Shown here: positions 58,212 to 64,000 of the stretch, piece by piece | How the letters are laid out: each line of letters opens with the position of its first letter | How positions within the stretch are numbered: position 1 is the first letter of the stretch | DNA from: Bacillus sp. J37 | Lineage (GTDB): Bacteria; Bacillota; Bacilli; Bacillales; Bacillaceae | Assembly (NCBI RefSeq): GCF_000518865.1 | Contig: NZ_JAEK01000008.1 | Span: forward strand, 62,001-126,000 | Direction: 5' to 3' | DNA: 64,000 nt | Notes under the pieces: generated by a model | Told to the model about the DNA's origin: nothing | Databases searched by the model: none | Seen by the model: only the letters and a program-made list of their open reading frames with translations | Translations under genes and position numbers: made by a program

Positions 58212-58991
58212 ATGTCACTTCAAAACAAGGTTGCTCTCATTACTGGTGCAGCATCTGGTATTGGACGTGCTGCGGCCTTACGTCTTGCTAAAGAAGGGGT
58301 AAAAATCGGCCTGGTTGATTTAAAAGAGGAAAAGCTTAAAAAAGTAAAACAGGATATTGAATCACAAGGCGGGGAAGCAATGATAACTGATACTGATGTA
58401 TCAGAACCCAAAAGAGTTGAACAAAGTGTTAAAGAGATTTATGAAAAATGGAATCGATTAGATTATGTCTTTGCGAACGCAGGTATCAATGGGACAGTTG
58501 CACCGATTGAAGATTTATCCCCGGAGGAATGGGATCAAACAATATCAACTAATTTAAAAAGTACCTTTTTAACGGTAAAGTACTCGATTCCTCATTTAAA
58601 GGTAAATGGGGGGAGTGTGGTTATTACAAGTTCTATTAACGGAAATCGTACATTTAAAGGGTTTGGCATGTCAGCATATAGCTCATCTAAAGCAGCTCAA
58701 GTGGCATTTGGTAAAATGGCCGCATTAGAGCTTGCCAGATACCATATTCGCGTAAATATCATTTGCCCTGGAGCAATTGAAACCAATATCGGACAAAATA
58801 CATTTCCTGAAAAAGAAAACTTAGAAAAGATCAAGATCCCGATTGTCTATCCAGAAGGCGGCCAACCATTGGAGAATAAGGCTGGTAAACCTGAACAAGT
58901 TGCAGATTTGGTTCATTTTTTATTTTCCGATGCCTCAAACCATATAACAGGCACGAAAATATTTATTGATGGTGCAGAATCATTATTATAA
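58212..58991 (+). CDS. SDR-family oxidoreductase in the glycan locus
   Basis: A 259-residue classical SDR: TGAASGIG (residues 10-17), Asp in GLVDLKEE suggesting NAD, NAGING near 90, Ser in ITSSINGN, YSSSK near 156-160. The substrate is unknown; location between glycosidase genes suggests a sugar or sugar-lactone dehydrogenase. AAAAGGAGAG precedes the ATG, and it is bracketed by terminators, so it is transcribed alone. Confidence 0.88.
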   Translation: MSLQNKVALITGAASGIGRAAALRLAKEGVKIGLVDLKEEKLKKVKQDIESQGGEAMITDTDVSEPKRVEQSVKEIYEKWNRLDYVFANAGINGTVAPIEDLSPEEWDQTISTNLKSTFLTVKYSIPHLKVNGGSVVITSSINGNRTFKGFGMSAYSSSKAAQVAFGKMAALELARYHIRVNIICPGAIETNIGQNTFPEKENLEKIKIPIVYPEGGQPLENKAGKPEQVADLVHFLFSDASNHITGTKIFIDGAESLL

Positions 58992-59015
58992 AAGAAAGAA
59001 AAACTTAAATGATAT

Positions 59016-59057
59016 AAATTGAAACTAATGAACATTTTCATTAGTTTCAATTTTATA
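59016..59057 (+). terminator. Terminator after the SDR gene
   Basis: A perfect 17-bp stem (AAATTGAAACTAATGAA with its complement) with a 4-nt loop, then TTATAT. Confidence 0.85.
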
Positions 59058-59170
59058 TAGGGAAAACCCAAAACATCTAATTCATTCTAAGATTCTAGCA
59101 GAAATATCAGAAGGCTAAAATAAAATAATTGACACATATCTTTAAGTGAAGGTAAAATGTGAGTATGATA

Positions 59171-59184
59171 TGAAAGTGCTTTCA
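59171..59184. promoter_or_regulatory. Palindrome TGAAAGTGCTTTCA
   Basis: A near-perfect palindrome, cre-like apart from TG at the central CG step. Confidence 0.55.
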
Positions 59185-59239
59185 TTATGTGGATTATTCA
59201 AACCTTTTTTTATAATTGATTTGCTTGTTATCCCTAAAA

Positions 59240-59255
59240 ATGAAACCAGTTTCAT
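59240..59255. promoter_or_regulatory. Operator ATGAAACCAGTTTCAT
   Basis: Differs by one central base from the three operators at 49007, 49082 and 49165; 210 bp before the LacZ-type gene. Confidence 0.75.
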
Positions 59256-59336
59256 TTTGTTCTTCCTGTAACTTCTTTAGCTTTTCATTTAGTTATTAGT
59301 ATTTATAGGTAATTTAATAAAAAAATCTGAAGAGAA

Positions 59337-59350
59337 TGGCACCGGTTTCA
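59337..59350. promoter_or_regulatory. Operator-like TGGCACCGGTTTCA
   Basis: Shares the GGTTTCA half of the site at 63546 and lies 115 bp before the LacZ-type gene. Confidence 0.5.
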
Positions 59351-59465
59351 ACAAAATGTTGTTTAGAAATAGATAAGCCTATTATTCTCATGTTACCTGT
59401 GAATTAGGAAGAACAGATTTTAACCTCAAAATAGCAGTGTCTTAAAAAGGAGTGTGGAAATATCC

Positions 59466-62400
59466 ATGGCAACAACAAGTATGAACAAAAAAATGATTCC
59501 TAGTATTAGCTGGCTTTCAGATCTTAATGTGTTTGCAGTAAATAGATTACCAGCACATTCAGATCACCTCTATTATGAAACAAAACAGGAGGCTCAAGCT
59601 TCTTCTGCAATGAAATTAAGACATGACTTAAACGGAAGCTGGAAATTCCATTATTCTATAAATCCGAAAATGCGACCTGAAAATTTCCATCAGCGGGATA
59701 TCGATTGTGATGGGTGGGATGATATTCATGTACCTGGACATATTCAACTCCAGGGATATGGTCAGCCTCAATATGTGAATACAATGTATCCATGGGACGG
59801 ACATAATGATATTCGTCCACCTGAAATTCCTCAGGATCATAATCCGGTCGGAAGCTATGTAAAGTACTTTCATGTTCCGGAAAATATGCAAAAAAGACCG
59901 GTTTATATTTCTTTTCAAGGTGTTGAATCAGCTTTTTATGTTTGGCTAAATGGTGAATTCGTAGGCTACAGTGAAGACTCATTTACTCCTTCTGAGTTTG
60001 ATCTCACACCCTATTTGGCGGAAGGGGAGAATAAACTAGCTGTTGAGGTTTATCAACGCAGTACTGGAAGCTGGCTTGAGGATCAGGATTTCTGGAGATT
60101 TTCTGGTATTTTCCGGGATGTATATCTTTATACTGTTCCTGAGATACATGTTTATGATTTACATGTTCGTGCAGAGCTGGATCCATCTTTCACGAAGGGC
60201 ACAGTTCAAGCTGATATTACGTTTTTATCTTCAGTACCTGAAGGTGCAACAATTATAGCGAAATTGTGTGATAAAGAAAAGAATGTTGTGGCATCAACTA
60301 ACTGTCAAACAAGTGGTAAGAATCCATCCTTTCTGATGGAGCTCGATAAACCATATTTATGGAATGCTGAAAATCCATATTTATATAGATTATTTATAGA
60401 AATCTATAATGAGTCTGGTGCACTGGTAGAGGTAATTCCTCAAAAGGTTGGCTTCAGAAGATTTGAATTAGTAGATAATATCATGTGTATCAATGGTGAG
60501 CGTATTGTGTTCAAAGGTGTGAATCGGCATGAGTTTAACTGCCGAAGCGGCCGAACCATCACAAAGGAAGATATGGTATGGGATATTAAGACACTAAAAC
60601 AACATAATATTAACGCAGTTCGTACATCTCATTATCCAAATCAAAGCTATTGGTATGAACTATGTGATGAATATGGTGTCTATGTAATCGATGAAATGAA
60701 TCTTGAAACACATGGGTCATGGCAAAAGATGGGTGCGGTTGAGCCTTCATGGAACATCCCGGGAAATAACCCAGAGTGGCAGGACATTGTGATGGACAGA
60801 GCTATCTCTATGTATGAAAGAGATAAAAATCATCCCTCCATTCTCATTTGGTCATGTGGAAATGAATCATATGCCGGAGAAGTTATTTTAAATGTTTCAA
60901 AATATTTTAAGTCTGTTGATCCAAGTCGACTTGTCCACTATGAAGGTGTTTTTCATAATCGGGCATATAATGAGACAAGTGATATGGAAAGTCGTATGTA
61001 TGCAAAACCGGCAGATATTGAGAAATATTTGAATGATGATCCTGAAAAGCCATATATAAGCTGCGAGTATATGCATGCTATGGGGAATTCTCTTGGCGGT
61101 ATGTATAAGTATACTGATCTTGAAGAGAAATATCCGATGTATCAAGGAGGCTTTATCTGGGACTTTATTGATCAATCTTTAATAAAGAAAGATCGTTACG
61201 GTCAAGAATTTTTAGCATATGGTGGAGATTTTGGCGATCGTCCGACAGACTATGGTTTCTGTACCAATGGAATTGTATATGCAAATCGAGAGATATCTCC
61301 AAAAATGCAGGAAGTGAAATTTTTATACCAAAATATCAAACTAGTCCCAAATAGGAATGGTGTTACGATTCATAATAATAATCTATTTATTGGCACAGAA
61401 GACTATAAATTAGAGTACACACTGCTACTGGAAGGGGAGGAAACTTTCAGAGGGACAATTGATGTAGATGTTGCACCTCAGTGCAAGCAGCAAATTGAAT
61501 TTGATTTACCAGAAGGTATTATAGAGGCAGCAGGTGAGTATTGTATACAAACTTCAATGAAGTTAAAAGAGAGTACCCTTTGGGCTGAGGCTGGATATGA
61601 AATTGCTTTTGGACAATTTATTTTCCATGAAGGCAAATCGATAAATGACAACGCTGATTTACCAAAAGACAGTTTACGAGTTGTCAATGGTGATGTGAAT
61701 ATTGGTGTTCATGGCAAGGACTTTACGATCATGTTTTCCAAACAGGTTGGAAGCTTAACCTCTATTAAATATTCTGGGAAAGAAATGATTGAACAACCAC
61801 CTTCACCTTTATTCTGGCGCGCGCAAACAGATAATGATAAAGGGTACCAACAAAGCTTTCAATCTGGATGCTGGTTAACAGCCAGTATGGCAAGAAGATG
61901 TATTGGGGTTGAGCTTGAACATCAGCATGACAGGGTTAAGGTTGAATTTACCTATAACTTCTCTATCTCTGCTGATATTGAGGTGAAAATTGCTTATATC
62001 GTATTTTCTGATGGAAGTGTAAGAGTAAAATCCGCTTATACTGGAGCTGAAAATCTTCCACAAATGCCGATATATGCTATTTCCTTTAAAGTATCTGCAG
62101 ATTACGACCAGGTTGAAATGTATGCAATGGGTCCTGAAGAGAATTATTCAGACCGAGCTGAAGGAGCAAAACTTGGAATATATCAATCTCATGTCATAAA
62201 CAACACAGGATATGTTGTTCCACAGGAGTCTGGTAACAGGACAGGAGTACGTTGGGCAAAATTAACAAACAACAATGGAAGAGGAATAAAAATTGCAGCC
62301 TCTACAGATCCGTTAGAATGTACTTTCTCACCATATACTGCTTTCGAACTTGAAAATGCTGCACATCATTATGAGCTTCCAAATGTTCACTATACAGTTG

Positions 62401-62525
62401 TAACAGTTGCCGGAAAGCAAATGGGTGTTGGCGGAGATGACAGCTGGGGGGCACCTGTACATGGCGAACATCTTATACAAGCAAATAAGGATATGGAGTT
62501 CGAGTTTAAGATAAGTAGAATATAG
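59466..62525 (+). CDS. lacZ: Beta-galactosidase, LacZ type (GH2)
   Basis: A 1019-residue cytoplasmic GH2 enzyme with the full LacZ layout: sugar-binding domain (about 40-215), Ig-like domain, TIM barrel with acid/base Glu467 (SCGNES) and nucleophile Glu534 (SCEYMHAMGNS), a further Ig-like domain, and the C-terminal beta-galactosidase small-chain domain from about 740 (SLTSIKYSGKEMIEQPPSPLFWRAQTDND). FKGVNRHEFNCRSGR is the classic metal/substrate loop. ATG at 59466 lies 13 nt after AAAAAGGAG; GTG at 59454 is too close to the site. Two operator-like sites precede it. Confidence 0.93.
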   Translation: MATTSMNKKMIPSISWLSDLNVFAVNRLPAHSDHLYYETKQEAQASSAMKLRHDLNGSWKFHYSINPKMRPENFHQRDIDCDGWDDIHVPGHIQLQGYGQPQYVNTMYPWDGHNDIRPPEIPQDHNPVGSYVKYFHVPENMQKRPVYISFQGVESAFYVWLNGEFVGYSEDSFTPSEFDLTPYLAEGENKLAVEVYQRSTGSWLEDQDFWRFSGIFRDVYLYTVPEIHVYDLHVRAELDPSFTKGTVQADITFLSSVPEGATIIAKLCDKEKNVVASTNCQTSGKNPSFLMELDKPYLWNAENPYLYRLFIEIYNESGALVEVIPQKVGFRRFELVDNIMCINGERIVFKGVNRHEFNCRSGRTITKEDMVWDIKTLKQHNINAVRTSHYPNQSYWYELCDEYGVYVIDEMNLETHGSWQKMGAVEPSWNIPGNNPEWQDIVMDRAISMYERDKNHPSILIWSCGNESYAGEVILNVSKYFKSVDPSRLVHYEGVFHNRAYNETSDMESRMYAKPADIEKYLNDDPEKPYISCEYMHAMGNSLGGMYKYTDLEEKYPMYQGGFIWDFIDQSLIKKDRYGQEFLAYGGDFGDRPTDYGFCTNGIVYANREISPKMQEVKFLYQNIKLVPNRNGVTIHNNNLFIGTEDYKLEYTLLLEGEETFRGTIDVDVAPQCKQQIEFDLPEGIIEAAGEYCIQTSMKLKESTLWAEAGYEIAFGQFIFHEGKSINDNADLPKDSLRVVNGDVNIGVHGKDFTIMFSKQVGSLTSIKYSGKEMIEQPPSPLFWRAQTDNDKGYQQSFQSGCWLTASMARRCIGVELEHQHDRVKVEFTYNFSISADIEVKIAYIVFSDGSVRVKSAYTGAENLPQMPIYAISFKVSADYDQVEMYAMGPEENYSDRAEGAKLGIYQSHVINNTGYVVPQESGNRTGVRWAKLTNNNGRGIKIAASTDPLECTFSPYTAFELENAAHHYELPNVHYTVVTVAGKQMGVGGDDSWGAPVHGEHLIQANKDMEFEFKISRI

Positions 62526-62554
62526 AAAGAGCTTAGGCTCTTTCTATTTTTCTA
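62525..62554 (+). terminator. Terminator after lacZ
   Basis: AGAAAGAGC pairs with GCTCTTTCT around TTAG, then ATTTTTCT. It starts at the stop codon. Confidence 0.85.
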
Positions 62555-62581
62555 CTATTGCTAAAAGAATGGAGGGGTAAG

Positions 62582-63475
62582 ATGGATATTATGACGCAAG
62601 CCCCTGTTATCAAGGGAGAGTGGGCAGATCCATTTATTTTAAAGGATGGAGAAGATTATTATTTATATCCCACCAAGGATAGTGAAGGGTGGATTTATGA
62701 AAAGTTTCACGTCTTTCATAGTAAGAATTTAATTGATTGGAATGGTCCTCATTTAGCCCTTGATTTGAATGATGTTTCATGGGCTAAAACAAAAGCATGG
62801 GCACCGGGAATTACGAAATACAATGGTAAATATTATATGTACTTTTCTGCAGAGGCACAAATTGGTGTCGCTGTTTCTGATTCTCCAATGGGCCCGTTTG
62901 TTGATATTCTTGGTCGACCGTTAATTACAAAGGACGAATATGATTGTCAAAGTATTGATGCAGACTTATTTATTGATGATGATAACAAGCCATACCTGTT
63001 ATGGGGTCAAGGAAAATGTTGGATTGTGCCATTAGAGACAGATATGGTGACATTCAAAACAGATCCAATCTTGCTCTCGGAACAGCTTTATGAAAATTGT
63101 GGAAAAGATCCTAAGGTATTTGATAGTGGCGTATATAATGAAGGACCTCATCTACAGAAAGTGAACGGAAAGTACCTGTTGACATGGAGTAATTATGATA
63201 CACGTGATCCAAGGTATCAAATTTGTTTTGCAACTAGTCAGCATATATATGGTCCCTATGAGTATCCGGAAGATAACCGAGTGACACAGCCTTCAGATCA
63301 TTTTTTTGGCACCGGACATGCTTCAATGACACAATACGAGGATGAATGGTATTTGGTCTATCATCGATTAATTGACCCGGATCGAACACTCTTGCGGGAA
63401 ACTTGTATAAGTAAAATAACCTTTAAGGGTGATAAGCCTGTTGTCGATGTTAATAAAACGATAAGTAATTATTAG
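62582..63475 (+). CDS. Intracellular glycoside hydrolase family 43 enzyme
   Basis: A 297-residue leaderless GH43 enzyme. Complete catalytic set: Asp16 (ADPFI), Asp126 (SIDADLF) and Glu187 (NEGPHL), and the GTGHASMTQYEDEWYLVYHR stretch near 245. Likely an exo-acting arabinofuranosidase, xylosidase or galactosidase on imported fragments. ATG at 62582 follows GGAGGGG; the open frame from 62558 adds non-conserved residues. Next to lacZ behind a terminator. Confidence 0.88.
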   Translation: MDIMTQAPVIKGEWADPFILKDGEDYYLYPTKDSEGWIYEKFHVFHSKNLIDWNGPHLALDLNDVSWAKTKAWAPGITKYNGKYYMYFSAEAQIGVAVSDSPMGPFVDILGRPLITKDEYDCQSIDADLFIDDDNKPYLLWGQGKCWIVPLETDMVTFKTDPILLSEQLYENCGKDPKVFDSGVYNEGPHLQKVNGKYLLTWSNYDTRDPRYQICFATSQHIYGPYEYPEDNRVTQPSDHFFGTGHASMTQYEDEWYLVYHRLIDPDRTLLRETCISKITFKGDKPVVDVNKTISNY

Positions 63476-63545
63476 CATTTAGTAGGTACATTATCTTCAA
63501 TTTGAAATTGATTGACAAGGGAAAATAAAGGGTTTATATTTGGAA

Positions 63546-63559
63546 TGCAATCGGTTTCA
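63546..63559. promoter_or_regulatory. Operator-like TGCAATCGGTTTCA before the LacI gene
   Basis: Lies 16 bp upstream of the regulator's ATG and shares the GGTTTCA/GTTTCA half with the sites at 49007-49180 and 59240-59350, consistent with autoregulation. Confidence 0.6.
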
Positions 63560-63575
63560 AAAGTGGGGTAAAATA

Positions 63576-64000
63576 ATGAATAATAAAAAGAATATTACAA
63601 TTTATGATATTGCAAAAGAAGCGAATGTTTCACCAACAACCGTTTCAAGGGTATTAACAAACAATCCGCTTGTAAAGGAAAGTACCAGACAAAAGGTCCT
63701 TGCAAAAATGAAAGAACTGGATTTTTCACCGAATGAGGCAGCAAGAAGACTAACAAAGCCACAAGCAAATTTAATTGGTTTTATATTACCGGATATAACG
63801 AACCCATTCTTTTCGCAGATTTATATGGAAGTTGAGAAAAGAGCATTTCAAAAAGGGTATACAGTATTATTAAGGAACTCAATGAGCAACAGTGAAGTTG
63901 AATCTACGTATCTACGTGAATTTACCGAAAGAAGAGCAGCTTGTATTGTCTTCATGGGAGGGCGTATAAATAAGACGAAGCCTTCAGAAGACGAGATTCA
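63576..64000 (+). CDS. LacI-family transcriptional regulator (cut by window end)
   Basis: The first 141 codons of a LacI/GalR protein: HTH (ITIYDIAKEANVSPTTVSRVL, residues 7-27), hinge with EAARRLTKPQ, and the beginning of the effector domain (LIGFILPDITNPFFSQIY). The ATG follows GGGGTAAAAT, a weak site. It closes the second glycan locus and is the obvious candidate to bind the ATGAAACC(C/A)GTTTCAT operators. The gene continues beyond base 64000. Confidence 0.9.
   Translation, partial: MNNKKNITIYDIAKEANVSPTTVSRVLTNNPLVKESTRQKVLAKMKELDFSPNEAARRLTKPQANLIGFILPDITNPFFSQIYMEVEKRAFQKGYTVLLRNSMSNSEVESTYLREFTERRAACIVFMGGRINKTKPSEDEI

Larger units (their letters stand above)
59058..59465. other. lacZ-type gene promoter region
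   Basis: About 410 bp, AT-rich, containing three operator-like elements (59171, 59240, 59337). No supported gene. Confidence 0.65.

Noticed and set aside
59628-60186. Several minus-strand open frames within lacZ
   Set aside because: They lie wholly inside a gene with intact catalytic motifs and follow its codon structure as shadows.

Overview
The window is AT-rich, Gram-positive DNA with strong GGAGG-type ribosome binding sites and dense Rho-independent terminators. Gene content (Mrp antiporter, IolR/IolT/Iol enzymes, MsmX-dependent-looking sugar ABC importers, CcpA-like cre sites, Spo0E- and Sda-like sporulation inhibitors, Bmr/BmrR) points to an endospore-forming Bacillaceae chromosome. 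No rRNA, tRNA, CRISPR array, prophage or intact transposon was seen.

Layout. 0-6.2 kb: housekeeping and stress genes (mrpG, a thiamine-binding-like small protein, a CBS protein, a TM-helix channel protein, a BCCT transporter, methionine aminopeptidase). 6.3-21.7 kb: an almost complete myo-inositol catabolic region, iolT(-), iolR, a tautomerase, iolBCDE, iolG, iolI, iolJ, a LacI-type regulator, iolA and iolH. It converts inositol through inosose to acetyl-CoA and DHAP and is studded with TGAAATCGATTTCA-like operators. 22.1-27.7 kb: serine dehydratase (sdaAB/sdaAA), menA, a TetR regulator with a long palindromic operator, a Spo0E-like protein and two SDR genes, the second carrying two compensating frameshifts.

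28.0-42.4 kb: a glycan-utilization locus: a GntR/LacI-type (AraR-like) regulator with TTAGTAT/ATACTAA operators, two tandem GH2 enzymes, a CUT1 ABC importer without its own ATPase, a secreted multidomain GH43 and an intracellular GH43. 42.4-48.7 kb: an inserted block of bmr/bmrR, an sda-like gene and a LysR-thiolase-scoAB ketone-body operon. 48.7-64 kb: a second glycan locus with a different operator (three ATGAAACCCGTTTCAT copies), an LplB/LplC/LplA-type importer, a GH2, a GH43, a secreted GH30, an SDR, a LacZ-type GH2, another GH43 and a LacI regulator cut by the window end.

The two glycan loci contain four GH2, four GH43 and one GH30 enzyme. Secreted GH30 and GH43 enzymes would cut a polymer outside the cell, the two importers would bring in oligosaccharides, and the leaderless GH2/GH43 enzymes would finish the job inside. 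The combination of galactose- and arabinose/xylose-type families suggests an arabinogalactan-like (or arabinoxylan-like) substrate; this is inference. The most unusual sequence-level signals are an intergenic repeat family whose hairpin covaries between copies, a 20-bp-phased TTGCAA array, an apparent domain-in-domain insertion in the large GH43, and unusual start codons (ATA, CTG) for two genes.
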